Positions 1 through 13,500 of a stretch of 64,000 bases of DNA are shown here, in pieces. The notes beneath the pieces are model-generated. The model saw nothing but the letters and a program-made list of their open reading frames with translations. It had not been told where the DNA came from and did no database searches. Numbering within the stretch: position 1 is the first letter of the stretch; every line of letters begins with the position of its first letter. Origin of the DNA: Bolinopsis microptera. Taxonomy: Eukaryota > Ctenophora > Tentaculata > Lobata > Bolinopsidae. The DNA is taken from positions 6,009,246-6,073,245 of the forward strand of contig NC_087081.1 of the NCBI RefSeq assembly GCF_026151205.1, in the 5' to 3' direction. The position numbers were made by a program, and so were the translations under genes.

Positions 1-79
1 TATAGTAAACTATAGTAAATTGAGAGTAGCGGTCAACATGAGATCCATCTAACAAATAACAAATAAGAATACTACTATA

Positions 80-119
80 ATATGTACTATAAGGGTCATT
101 AGACCCTTATAGTACATAT
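80..119. repeat. Perfect hairpin, 18-bp stem
   Basis: ATATGTACTATAAGGGTC is followed after four bases (ATTA) by its exact reverse complement. The purpose is unknown; it may be a transposon end. Confidence 0.8.
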
Positions 120-156
120 AAGATCTAAGTAGTATGATATCTGGAGGGGGATATTT

Positions 157-479
157 AAAACATATAAGTGATACGAAAGATAGTATGATATTGTTTATAA
201 TAACCTCTGTCCTCCAATACTTTATAACAGATAATACCTTCGTACTCTATTTGGGGCTTGAGCCGCGCAAATAACCTCACTGTATTTCCGGTCATTATCA
301 TGCGTGGCTCTCAGACTTCAGAGTACGAAGGTATTATCATATTATCACATTATAATATCATTTATTATCTCTATTATAATATCATGTATAAGTAGTATAT
401 AAGTATAAGCTGACAACGATTAACACATGTTTATTGAAAGCTTCTACATGTTAAACTATCGTATCACTTATATGTTTTT
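157..479. mobile_element. Nested inverted-repeat element (MITE-like)
   Basis: The outer ends are a perfect 20-bp inverted repeat (157-176 and 460-479). Inside lies a second element, 230-338, with a perfect 19-bp inverted repeat (GATAATACCTTCGTACTCT at 230-248 and its complement at 320-338). The sizes (323 and 109 bp), terminal repeats and lack of coding potential suggest a small non-autonomous DNA transposon inserted in or derived from another. No convincing target-site duplication was found. Confidence 0.6.
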
Positions 480-982
480 AACCCAACTCCATTCAGCTGT
501 ATAAGTAATAAATTATGAATTATCATTTATAAGTATAATCATTACCTTAGTAGAACTCTAGAGGGCCGAAGGCTCCAGAAAGTTTTACCAGGGTAATAAA
601 ATACGTATTCTTCCCCTTTACAAAAGAGCCACTAATTTGACTCCTGTCGACGTTCACTAATTTAGGAGACAACGTCGCGTGTCCTGAATCTGTATCATCA
701 TTGGACTGTTGTTCGCCCCTTACTTGCAAGAGGTATAACACGTAACCCTGCATCGAAAATAGTTAATTGCATATTATGTAGTAATAATGAATAATAAAGC
801 AACATAAAGTAATTATTATGTTAATGTTATACTTGAGCAGGGAAAATATATGGATCTAAACACTGAAAGCTTTCTTAAAATAGCCTCATTATTTTAATTA
901 TTATTATTACTAATTACTACTACTTATTATGTCAAGTTTTGAAGGAGCATTTTGTTCAGATAGTTATCAAACACCCTATCAA

Positions 983-3900
983 CAGTGCTGGAGGGCGCTC
1001 TCTGCGGAACTGCCTCTACCTATTACTATTAGTAGAGGCAGTGCTGGAGGATGATATCAGAACTGCCTCTACTTATTACTATTAGTAGAGGCAGTGCTGG
1101 AGGATGATATCAGAACTGCCTCTACTTATTACTATTAGTAGAGGCAGTGCTGGAGGGTGATATCAGAACTGCCTCTACTTATTACTATTAGTAGAGGCAG
1201 TGCTGGAGGGTGATATCAGAACTGCCTCTACTTATTACTATTAGTAAAGGCAGTGCTGGAGGATGATATCAGAACTGCCTCTACTTATACTATTAGTAGA
1301 GGCAGTGCTGGAGGATGATATCAGAAACTGCCTCGACTTCTTACTAATAGTAGAGGCAGTGCTGGAGGATGATATCAGAACTGCCTCTACTTATTACTAT
1401 TAGTAGAGGCAGTGCTGGAGGATGATATCAGAACCTGCCTCTACTTATTACTATTAGTAGAGGCAGTGCTGGAGGATGATATCAGAACTGCCTCTACTTA
1501 TTACTATTAGTAGAGGCAGTGCTGGAGGATGATATCAAGAAACTGCCTCTACTTAATACTATTAGTAGAGGCAGTGCCTGGAGGATGATATCAGACTTGC
1601 CTCTACTTATTACTATTTGTAGAGGCAGTGCTGGAGGGTGCTCTCTGCAGAACAGCTTTCTACTTATTACTATTAGTAGAGGCAGTGCTGGAGGCTGATA
1701 TCAGAACTGCCTCTACATATTACTATTAGTAGAGGCAGTGCTGGAGGATGATATCAGAACTGCCTCTACTTATTACTATTAGTAGAGGCCAGTGCTGGAG
1801 GATGATATCAGAACTGCCTCTACTTATTACTATTAGTAGAGGCAGTGCTGGAGGATGATATCAGAATGCCTCTACTTATTAACTATTAGTTGAGGCAGTG
1901 CTGGAGGATGATATCAGAACTGCCTCTACTTGTACTATTAGTAGAGCAGTGCTGGAGGAGTGCTCTTTGCAGAACTGCTTCTACTTATTACTATTAGTAG
2001 AGGCAGTGCTGGAGGATGATATCAGAACTGCCTCTACTTATTACTATTAGTAAAGGCAGTGCTGGAGGATGATATCAGAACTGCCTCTACTTATTACTAT
2101 TAGTAGAGGCAGTGCTGGAGGATGATATCAGAACTGCCTCTACTTATTACTATTAGTAGAGGCAGTGCTGGAGGGTGCTCTCTGCAGAACTGCTTCTACT
2201 TATTACTATTAGTAGAGGCAGTGCTGGAGGATGATATCAGAACTGCCTCTACTTATACTATTAGTAAAGGCAGTGCTGGCGGATGATATCAGAACTGCCT
2301 CTACTATTACTATTAGTAGAGGCAGTGCTGGAGGATGATATCAGAACTGCCTTACTTATTTTTTTAAAGGCAGTGGGGGTGAACAAAAACCCCTTTTTTT
2401 AACATGAGGGGCAGTGCTGGGGGTAATCAGAACGCCTTACTATTCATTAGGAGGCAGTGGGAGGATGAAAAACTGCCCCCTTTTTATTTTTTTATAAGGC
2501 GTGCTGGGGGTGCTCTTGCAAAACGGGCCCTTTTATTACATATAGAGGCAGTGCGGGGGTGATACAACTGCCCTATTATTACTTTAGTAAAGGCAGTGCT
2601 GGGGATGTATCAGAACGTTACTTATACTATTGTAGAGGCGTGCTGGAGGATGAAATCAGAACTCCCTCTCTTTTACTTTTAGTAGGGAGTGCGGGGGAAA
2701 GAATCAAACTGCCTTCTTATTCTATTAGAAGGCAGTGCGGGGGATATCAGAAGCCTTTTTATTACTATTTTTAAGGCGTGCGGGGGGGAAAACATTTGGG
2801 CCTCTAAATTTTTTGAAAAGGCGTCGGGGGGGGGCCCCTCCCAAAGCCTCAATTTTGTCTATTAGTAGAGGCAGTGGCTGGAGGATGACTTTCAGAGACT
2901 GCCTCTAACTTCTTTACAATTAGTGTAGATGGTCAGTGCTTGAGGAGATATCAGAACTGCCTCTACTTATTCTATAGTAAGGCAGTGCTGGTGGATGATA
3001 TCAGGAACTGCCTCTACTTGTTACTATAGTAGAGGCAGTGCTGGAGGGTGATACCAGAACATCCTCTATTTATTACTATTAGTAGAGCAGTGCTGGAGGG
3101 TGCTCTCTGCAGAACTGCCTCTACTTATTACTATTAGTAGAGGCAGTTGCTGGGAGGATGATATCAGAACTGCCCTTACTATTACTATTAGTAGAGGCAG
3201 TGCTGGAGGATGATAGGCAGAACTGCCTCTACTTATTACTATTAGTAGAGGGCAGTGCTGGAGGATGATATCAGACTGCCTCTAACTTATACTATTAGTA
3301 GAGTCAGTGCTGGAGGGAGCTCTCTGCAGAACTGCCTCTACTTATTACTATTAGTAGAGGCAGTGCTGGAGGATGATATCAGAACTGCCTCTACTTATTA
3401 CTATTAGTAGAGGCAGTGCTGGAGGATGATATCAGAACTGCCTCTACTTATTACTATTAGTAGAGGCAGTGCTGGAGGATGAATCAGAACTGCCTTCTAC
3501 TTATACTTAGTAGAGGGCAGTGCTGGAGGATGATATCAGAACTCGCCTCTACTTGTTACTATAGTCGAGGCAGTGCTGGAGGGTGATATCAGAACTGCCT
3601 CTACTTATTACTATTAGTAGAGGCAGTGCTGGAGGGTGCTCTCTGCAGAACTGCCCTTACTTATTACTATTAGTAGAGGCAGTGCTGGAGGATGATATCA
3701 GAACTGCCTCTACTTATTACTATTAGTAGAGGCAGTGCAGGAGGATGATATCAGAACTGCCTCTACTTATTACTATTAGTAGAGGCAGTGCTGGAGGATG
3801 ATATCAGAACTGCCTCTACTTGTTACTATAGTAGAGGCAGTGCTGGAGGATGATATCAGAACTGCCTCTACTTATTACTATTAGTAGAGGCAGTGCTGGA

Positions 3901-5116
3901 GGTGCTCTCTGCAGAACTGCCCTCTACTTATTACTATTAGTAGAGGCAGTGCTGGAGGATGAATCAGAACTGCCTTACTTATTAACATTAGTAGAGGCAG
4001 TGCTGGAGGATGATATCAGAACTGCCTCTACTTATTACTATTAGTAGAGGCAGTGCTGGAGGGTGCTCTCTGCAGAACTGCCTCTACTTATTACTATTAG
4101 TAGAGGCAGTGCTAGGAGGATGATATCAGAACTGCCTCTACTTATTACTATAGTAGAGGCAGTGCTGGAGGATGATATCAGAACTGCCTCTACTTATTAC
4201 TATTAGTAGAGGCAGTGCTGGAGGGGTGCTCTCTGCAGAACTGCCTCTACTTATTACTATTAGTAGAGGTAGTGCTGGAGGATGATATCAGAACTGCCTC
4301 TACTTATTACTATAGTAGAGGCAGTGCTGGAGGATGATATCAGAACTGCCTCTACTTATTACTATTAGTAGAGGCAGTGCTGGAGGATGATATCAGAACT
4401 GCCTCTACTTATTACTATTAGTAGAGGCAGTGCTGGAGGATGATATCAGAACTGCTTCTACTTATTACTATTAGTAGAGGCAGTGCTGGAGGATGATATC
4501 AGAACTGCCTCTACTTATTACTATTAGTAGAGGCAGTGCTGGAGGATGATATCAGAACTGCCTCTACTTATTACTATTAGTAGAGGCAGTGCTGGAGGAT
4601 GATATCAGAACTGCCTCTACTTATTACTATTAGTAGAGGCAGTGCTGGAGGATGATATCAGAACTGCCTCTACTTATTACTATTAGTAAAGGCAGTGCTG
4701 GAGGGTGCTCTCTGCAGAACTGCCTCTACTTATTACTATTAGTAGAGGCAGTGCTGGAGGATGATATCAGAACTGCCTCTACTTATTACTATTAGTAGAG
4801 GCAGTGCTGGAGGATGATATCAGAACTGCCTCTACTTATTACTATTAGTAGAGGCAGTGCTGGAGGATGATATCAGAACTGCCTCTACTTATTACTATTA
4901 GTAGAGGCAGTGCTGGAGGATGATATCAGAACTGCCTCTACTTGTTACTATTAGTAGAGGCAGTGCTGGAGGGTGATATCAGAACTGCCTCTACTTATTA
5001 CTATTAGTAGAGGCAGTGCTGGAGGGTGCTCTCTGCAGAACTGCCTCTACTTATTACTATTAGTAGAGGCAGTGCTGGAGGATGATATCAGAACTGCCTC
5101 TACTTATTACTATTAG
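983..5116. repeat. Satellite array, 53-bp hairpin unit (about 78 copies)
   Basis: The unit contains an 11-bp perfect stem (CTGCCTCTACT and AGTAGAGGCAG) around a 10-base loop, so every monomer can fold into a hairpin. Two monomer types alternate irregularly and differ in the tail: one ends GATGATATCAGAA, the other GTGCTCTCTGCAGAA (for example near 1638, 2175, 3105, 4068 and 5030). From about 2345 to 2880 the array loses its regularity, with runs of G, T and dropped bases that look like poor consensus sequence. Short open frames in the array (2559-2774, 3850-4044) are by-products of the repeat. Confidence 0.95.
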
Positions 5117-7429
5117 ACCGCTGCTGCAGCAATGTTAGCCTTGTGATGGGGAAGGAAATCTATCTTGTAATTAAATAATTAGTAATTAAATCTTATAATT
5201 AAATTTAAGAGACAGGGTTAAAGGAGCGAGCTCCATGTGCGTTACCTGGGTAACGCACCCAGCAACAATCAACATGTGCGCTGCAAAAATGAATGACAAT
5301 TATAAATATATGGACCTTGCAACAGGTGAACCGTATTTTCTGACGAGTGGAAGGGATTAACCAGTTTTAGTGGATTGCGATATATATGTAATATATTATA
5401 TTATAATATATATGCGAAATTAATTCCAAATTAATTGCGTTTTAGTGGTGAAATCATGAAATGTATTTCGTCGGAAATGGACTACTGATCGAAATGGTCG
5501 AATTGTTCTCCCACTTCACAAGGTTCAATGAATCAGCTACCAGCTAATCTGCTACTGGGTATCAAGCAATTACGACCACACGTGATGTAACGGAAATATG
5601 TACATTAAAGTTTTAGTTGCATAAATGCAATTAACATGAAAAGTCCTTTTACAAAAACCCTTGCCCAAGAATTTATTACATAATAATATGGGGAATATCT
5701 CTTAGCTATTTTGCGTTTTATAAGAAAAGCAACTACCTAAAATGACATCATTTCATTCCATCCTGAGCCGCTGCTGTTTGCTACAGCCAGGTCTTCAGCT
5801 GCAACCAGGTTTTTAGCTGGCTAATTAATCATTTTATAAATGTGAAATGAAAATTCTGGTATTTTATATGATACTGCAAATTTGTCTTCATTAAATCGAG
5901 CACCTTATTCATCCATACAGGGCCACAAAATACTTATAGTAGGAAAAGTCGGTAGAAAGACCATCTTCAATAGAGACAAGATTTGTTTTACGGAATGATC
6001 TTAAATGAGGTGGGTTCAGCGAAATAGAAAATTAAGAGATACGGATTCTGGCGGGAAGGTGAAACATTATTTTCCTGACACGTAACAGCGATTAAGCAAT
6101 CAGTTTTGACCAATCAAATCCAAGAATCACTGTCACGTGACAAGACAAATAGGTTTCAAACATTTGTCACAAATGCTAATTTTAAAAATGAGATACTACA
6201 AAACCAAAACGACAGCTTTGCCAGCACGCGTGAAATAAAAAAATTGTTTAAAGATAGACAGTAATGTCCAAGCAATTGCCAATTTTTAATCCGTATGTAT
6301 CAAGAATTTAATGACAGAATTTATAATTGACAGAAATTATAATTGACAGAAATGAAAACACGCGCTATAAATCAAGACACGTTATTCAAAAGCTCTAATT
6401 AAAATGATCGGAATTTCTCTACGTAGTAATACAGTGTCTGGTATGATTTGTATAATACTACTGTTATAATGCTGCTAATATCATAATATTCAAAACACAG
6501 CATATATAAAGCTAATAAGGATATTTCCACCACCCCGCACTGCCCGACCTTCAACCATTCGTCAATGTTTGATATACAAGATTGGTGTTATACTGCTGAT
6601 GACTTACTGTCACGTGGAGCAGGTTAATTAAGATAGTTTGCGGTGTTATGGAAATGAAGCTCCCCCGACAGTAAACTGTGAAATAAACTAGATGAAGTAA
6701 CGCAAATGTATGAAGCATTATAGTATTGGGAGCTTATGACTTCATGGTATTTATATAAAAACGCCTTCGTGTGACAAATATCCGACCCACCCTTTGAGGA
6801 CACATCGTTGGAGGACACCACACGATACAACAATGAACGTCAATTGTCAAACGACGGCAGCTCCAAATTTGGGAGTTAAAGTTCAACAACACGTCGTACA
6901 GTATTTGATCGCGAACCAATGGTTTGATAGTGATGCAGCATAGATTACAATGCTATTATTCTTCTATCAGTCGAAGGTTGCACTTAAGTGATTTCACTTG
7001 TGCTAAAACTGTTTAAATACCTTACCGGACATCGTGAGATCTTTGTGGTGGAAGTACTTATAAGGTCAGGATTCTGCGAACTGCTTTAATTTGGTAATAG
7101 TACTACGGGAACTATGATAAAAGGAGGACAGTTCAACAATAAAAACTACTGTGATAGAGGATGAGCACTCAAATCCGATCTCATTTCATATTGGGCTGTT
7201 TTATTATTGATTAGGGATTATATATCAACGATTATATTAAGCAAAGCCCCACAATATGACTCCTGCCCCACAATATGACACCTGCAATACCATGATGATC
7301 ATATTTCATTTAATTGCTTCAACAAGCAATAACAACAAAAACCATAATAAGTTACCATGACAACACCTGTAGTTATCTGGTTACCATGACAACAATAAAG
7401 TAACCATAACAACACTTTACCCCCTTTAG
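5117..7429. other. Non-coding, intron or upstream region
   Basis: No exon could be supported. One notable structure is a hairpin at 5237-5258 (10-bp stem, GTGCGTTACC and complement, 2-base loop). The minus-strand open frames at 6624-6919 have no protein-like features. If the exon at 7430 has an upstream partner, it must end in phase 0; none was recognised here. Confidence 0.5.
7352..7415 (+). promoter_or_regulatory. Three X-box-like motifs just upstream of an exon
   Basis: GTTACCATGACAAC occurs twice and a degenerate form (GTAACCATAACAAC) once, within 65 bases. They resemble the RFX-factor X-box (GTNRCC, short spacer, RGYAAC). They lie within 80 bases of the acceptor of the exon at 7430, so they may equally be a decayed local repeat. 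Function is inferred only. Confidence 0.25.
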
Positions 7430-7517
7430 TTGGTGTGTAAAGCAACACGTTGTGGAGAATGTGGTTACTACTGGGAGGATGAGAGGATGATGAACGTGAC
7501 ATGCCCTGAACTCCAAG
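7430..7517 (+). CDS. Exon: second half of Cys-rich module
   Basis: The acceptor CCCCTTTAG and donor GTAAGA bound 29 codons plus one base (phase 0 in, phase 1 out). The cysteine spacing C-x4-C-x2-C-x13-C is identical to that in the exon at 26939-27121, which is the main reason for calling it. The outgoing phase joins cleanly to the Ig exon at 11987. Confidence 0.65.
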
Positions 7518-10500
7518 GTAAGATTCCTTAATTAATGAGTTATTCATGGTTGAATTGGTCACGTAATGGTTGAATTGGTCACGTAATGGTTGAATTGGTC
7601 ACGTTTGCACGTCACGATTCGTGACGTGCAAACGTGACTCACGAACATACCATTTTTCGTTATTAAAATGGACGGACATAAACAGTTGATTGCGTTTTGT
7701 TTTAAAATAGACGAAATAAAACGGCGAAATCTTATACGAGAGTCGTGACTATTAAGAAAGATTTGAAAGATCATACCAGTCCTGAGTCCAATCCTTGTAA
7801 CCCATGATTGGAACTTAATCGTGCCAATATTACAAACTAAATACGTATAACTATAACCAAGCTCAAAATTAAAACCTCCTTCCCCAAGTTTTAGAAAACC
7901 TATGGGATATGAAATAAAATAATTCTGTACTCTGTAAACTGCTTAGTTAACAGAGCTCAGCTGATCCCATGGTCTGGTTTGCATGAGGACTTAATCTAGC
8001 TAATTTAACAGAGACCATATTAAACCTACGCAATATTATTCATCTAGCGAAGACTAGGTACTCATGGGAGGGAAATGGAACAAATTCATGATCGTCACCT
8101 AATTTATCGTAGTCTTGCTAGCGGTAGACTTGTTTAATTTTACGTAAAAGGGATTGTTAACATTGTGACGTCAGTGTTTATTTAAAGTATCATAAAGTAA
8201 GTAAATAATTAACAAAGTTGATAGTTTGGTTAAATGCTGATGGTTACTAACTAGGATAAGTTACAATTGAACAGGAGTCTACATTTTCCTGTCGTCAGCA
8301 TAAGTTACAATTGCATTTCTAACAATGAGATAGGGTAGTGGCTTTTTTGTGTAGACTATTAGCAGAGAACAGTGCAGACTGTTAGCAGAGCACAGTGTAG
8401 ACTATTAGCAGAGCGCAGCTTCTAATGATATAATCTGACCCAATTGTAATGACAAAACCACGAGGATCATGGGAGTCGCACTCTATTAACAAGGACTATT
8501 GTATTACTAAATACGAGAAAATGTTTATCTCGTACTATCCTAAAATTACTATTATAGGATAGTGGCTTTTGTGTGTATATTATTAGCAGACTAATTAGCA
8601 GACTAATTAGCAGACTAATTAGCAGACTAATTAGTAGACTCATTAGCAGACTAATTAGCAGACTCATTAGCAGACTCATTAGCAGACTCATTAGCAGACT
8701 AATTATTAGACTCATTAGCAGACTAATTAGCAGACTCATTAGCAGACTCATTAGCAGACTCATTAGCAGACTAATTATTAGACTCATTAGCAGACTAATT
8801 AGCAGACTCGTTAGCAGACTGATTAGCAGACTCATTAGCAGAATGCAGCTTCTAATGATATAATCTGAGAATACGGAAAAAATGCAGATAGGCATGTCAG
8901 TGTAAGAAACTGTTTGTACGCAATAAGTACAGCTGTACTCAAATCTGTATCCTCCGCCTTGGAGTGAGACTTAAATCACGGAATTAAACATGAAATTACC
9001 AAGGAGAACACGTGACATATTGATCAGACAGTCACGTGACCGTAGCATTCTGCAAGCAGGCTGACAGGAAGTTCTACGCCAACGTAGAGTATCATGCCAA
9101 TCAAATCATTTATCAAGACACTACTGTGCAACAAATTCAGTCGGGCCTCGATTTATTAACAAAGCAAGAGTCAAGAACACGCGTTCAACTCTGATTAATG
9201 CGACTGTCATCGTATGTTGGAGGTGCAGACATTGGGAAACATACTAAATGAAAATTTCTAGAAGCATCTTTTGGGTTGTTATAATCCGTAAGTTTCTTGA
9301 ACTAAAAGGACCTTTAACGTATTTACCGCGGTGAGAACTAGGATCTGAATAATATAAAATAATAATATTAATAGATGTAATATATATTATATAACATAAT
9401 ATGTTTTCTGGTGTCAGTGAAAAGCTTAAAAGCAGAATACTTGGAATTTGGAAATGGGTAATTCCAATATAATACAATATATAATGTATATAATATAATA
9501 ATCCCAAGTGTTCTGCGTCTCACTGTGAGTCGACTCCAGAAAATAAATTCGATAAAATCTGAAACAGACCCAAGCGCAGTGTAACAAAGTGAAACTCTAA
9601 CAGGATTTGAGTTGTAATAACCTTTCAAAATAAGTTTTCGTGGCAACAAAGACGAGCAATTTCTTATTATGAAAATATCTTTGTTATGAAAATATTATCA
9701 GAGATCATTGTGAAATTGGAATGCCCCAGACAATCTCTCGATTAACTGTTGCTTTTAAATTAAAATATTTCAAGTTTGATAGCAATAATGCTGTCAATTG
9801 ACAGTGTTTTATTAAACAAATAAATTACTTATTACTTTAATGAGTTCAACGGTGCCATGAATCATCGACATTTGCTGATGGTCTCAACTCTCAGAAGTCA
9901 AGCAAACAAGAAATACATTTTTTATCCGTTCCGAACAAACAATTCTTGGAAATAGCACAATTTTTGTTATGATACCTAGAACATACTTTAAGCTCAACGG
10001 AGTCAGAAGTTATAGTATATATTATAAAGGAGTAATCCAGCATTGTTTTCTACAGGACTTCGTGTGCCTACGTAGACTGAGACACCTAAGTCCAATATCG
10101 ACCTCCTTCAAAACATGTTAAGCTTTGGATATTCCACTAATCCACTTCCAATAGTCTGGATTTAAATATCGGACCGTGCCATTAAAATTGTAATTTAATA
10201 TACTTTTAAAATGAAAATCATCAATATAGTAAATAATATAGATTTTAAAGTTAATGTAAGTTAATGATAAATGGTAACAGATTATAGGAAATATCAAAAA
10301 ATAATACGAATATTAACAAAAACGCAATATAATTCATCATTAACGTAACCTTATCGTCTAAACATAGCGTATTATAAAAGCAGTTATATAATAAATAAGT
10401 TATTATATTACAGTCAATTTACAAATTTCCGCGAATCTTAATCTTACGAGTAATACAATAGAACGATAAAGCTATAAGTATAAACTGAAGCAATTATTTA

Positions 10501-13500
10501 CAGTTTTAAGTTATATCAAGTTATTACAGGGACAAACTAACCCTCTTTAACCCCACAGCCCCGGAGATTACAAACAGTGACAATACACAAACTAACCCTC
10601 TTTAACCCCACAGCCCCGGAGATTACAAACAGTGACAAAACACAAACTAACCCTCTTTAACCCCACAGCCCCGGAGATTACAAACAGTGACAAAACACAA
10701 ACTAACCCTCTTTAACCCCACAGCCCCGGAGATTACAAACAGTGACAAAATACAAACTAACCCTCTTTAACCCCACAGCCCCGGAGATTACAAACAGTGA
10801 CAAAACACAAACTAACCCTCTTTAACCCCACAGCCCCGGAGATTACAAACAGTGACAAAACACAAACTAACCCTCTTTAACCCCACAGCCCCGGAGATTA
10901 CAAACAGTGACAAAACACAAACTAACCCTCTTTAACCCCACAGCCCCGGAGATTACAAACAGTGACAAAACACAAACTAACCCTCTTTAACCCCACAGCC
11001 CCGGAGATTACAAACAGTGACAATACACAAACTAACCCTCTTTAACCCCACAGCCCCGGAGATTACAAACAGTGACAAAACACAAACTAACCCTCTTTAA
11101 CCCCACAGCCCCGGAGATTACAAACAGTGACAAAACACAAACTAACCCTCTTTAACCCCACAGCCCCGGAGATTACAAACAGTGACGCAACACAAACTAA
11201 CCCTCTTTAACCCCACAGCCCCGGAGATTACAAACAGTGACAAAACACAAACTAACCCTCTTTAACCCCACAGCCCCGGAGATTACAAACAGTGACAAAA
11301 CACAAACTAACCCTCTTTAACCCCACAGCCCCGGAGATTACAAACAGTGACAAAACACAAACTAACCCTCTTTAACCCCACAGCCCCGGAGATTACAAAC
11401 AGTGACAAAACACAAACTAACCCTCTTTAACCCCACAGCCCCGGAGATTACAAACAGTGACAAAACACAAACTAACCCTCTTTAACCCCACAGCCCCGGA
11501 GATTACAAACAGTGACAAAACACAAACTAACCCTCTTTAACCCCACAGCCCCGGAGATTACAAACAGTGACAAAACACAAACTAACCCTCTTTAACCCCA
11601 CAGCCCCGGAGATTACAAACAGTGACAAAACACAAACTAACCCTCTTTAACCCCACAGCCCCGGAGATTACAAACAGTGACAAAACACAAACTAACCCTC
11701 TTTAACCCCACAGCCCCGGAGATTACAAACAGTGACAAAACACAAACTAACCCTCTTTAACCCCACAGCCCCGGAGATTACAAACAGTGACAAAACACAA
11801 ACTAACCCTCTTTAACCCCACAGCCCCGGAGATTACAAACAGTGACAAAACACAAACTAACCCTCTTTAACCCCACAGCCCCGGAGATTACAAACAGTGA
11901 CAAAACACAAACTAACCCTCTTTAACCCCACAGCCCCGGAGATTACAAACTGACAAAACTCAAACTAACCCTCTTTAACCCCACAGCCCCGGAGATTACA
12001 AACACTCAGCTGGTATCTCTTACCCCCGAGGGAGAGGACGCAGTGATACCGTGTGAGGCTACTGGTTACCCTATCCCAACCGTCAAATGGACACTGGACG
12101 GTGAGCAAACCTTTCGTTATTAACTTTTGAAGAAAATCTTAGAAAACATAATGCCTCTGGTATCTAACCAAATCAGAATTTATAATTATAGCGTTGTTCG
12201 TATTAAAATCAAATATAATCTAACTCTAGAACCACTAAATATGAACTGCACGCAACAGAATTAAGTCCGGGAATTTGCTTGTAATTTTCATAAATTTACT
12301 TAATTTTTTTTCCAGAGTAAGTTCATACTGTTTATTCTACAGAGTATTAATGATTGGTGTCGTCGAGCTTTTAAGTACTCAGTACCCAGTTCAGAATTCA
12401 GGAACCAAATTCAGCGGGGAATGTTTACAGTTTTTAGTGCAGTCAGGTGGAAGTAGAACTATGAACATTACTTGTCAAGTTCATAACTGTAAAATATGCC
12501 CACGATTGCAACAGATTAATGAATTCTAAGGAGCGTTCAATTAGTATTACATAGGTACCTGTAACGCATATCGTAAATCTTGACTGACGGTTATACGCCC
12601 AAAACTGGAATAAATGGCACGTGCATTATGCTAAAAAAGAAACTCATTGAGCCATGGAACTCTGACTTTTTTATTGTGGGAGAGACACCTTCTCGCAAAA
12701 ATTCATTATTCAAGCATATTATTGTAATGGTAAAACGTTTATGTCAGAATCGACCGAATACATAATATCCCATCGAAATATAATTCTGAGTGAAAGAAAT
12801 TCGTAATTAATAAATCAACAGACACCTTTCGAGCATTATTGAAATCGATCGCCCGACTGGGCCTTTTTTTTAAATGGTTCGAATTCCGGGACATTTCATC
12901 TCTCAATATTTTATCCAAATATTTAAGCCCCTATTTTATACAAGTATTTGAAAAAACCAATCATAAACCTGAAAGTACTATCAACTAGGAAAATTACGAG
13001 ATCCATATTGTCTAAGACGTAGACGTAACGATCTCTCAAAGTATTTAATACTCTTGAATCGCGATCAGAGTTCTTGTACAGAATGAAATTAAGTTGCGTA
13101 GAACAAAGAAGTCCTCGTACAACATGTCTACATAAATGACTGAACTTCCAAGAAGGAATAATTTGGGTCTGAGTTCCGACTTTTATAGGAGGGGTTGACT
13201 ATAGCAGCCCTTTAGTTTCCTTACATTAAATCGTGCTGCACTGTAAATAAGGTATGGTATTATTAGTATCCACCACTCATAACATTATATATGGTGATCA
13301 CCACTTTAAGTTTCAACATCAGTACTTCAGTAATATATAATGTCAAGAGATAAAATCTAAATAGTACGTGATTATTATATCGGGTCTCAATAAGAGGTCT
13401 CGACTGACTAGGCATCAAACCTTGGCAATTGGTAATTTTCCTCTGGCCCGGAGTCAGCTGACCCTAGGGACCAGAGGATAAAGGCGTAGAGACTGTGTGT

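Larger units (their letters stand above)
1..982. other. Non-coding left flank
   Basis: No gene is supported here. The stretch is AT-rich and holds two inverted-repeat structures listed separately (80-119 and 157-479). A short minus-strand open frame at 547-753 was considered and rejected. Confidence 0.6.
7518..11986 (+). other. Intron of the Ig-module gene
   Basis: It contains a 20-bp direct repeat and hairpin (7561-7638), a duplicated cassette with a 12-bp array (8329-8868) and the 55-bp splice-acceptor array (10533-12003). Between 8869 and 10532 nothing was recognised beyond AT-rich sequence; the open frames at 9244-9649 lack protein character. Confidence 0.6.

Noticed and set aside
547-753. 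Minus-strand 68-codon ORF as an exon
   Set aside because: No convincing acceptor or donor pair, no motif, and no partner exon in phase.
983-5116. CRISPR-like regular repeats
   Set aside because: No spacers, monomers are contiguous, and the context is animal genomic DNA.
8467-8895. Open frames on both strands (LISR repeats on plus, Leu/Ser/Ile repeats on minus)
   Set aside because: They exist only because the 12-bp repeat unit is a multiple of three and lacks stops; no unique coding flank or splice signals.
10533-11986. Productive alternative splicing from the upstream acceptors of the 55-bp array
   Set aside because: Each unit carries an in-frame TAA after its acceptor in the Ig frame, so only the last acceptor yields protein; the others could only give non-productive RNA.
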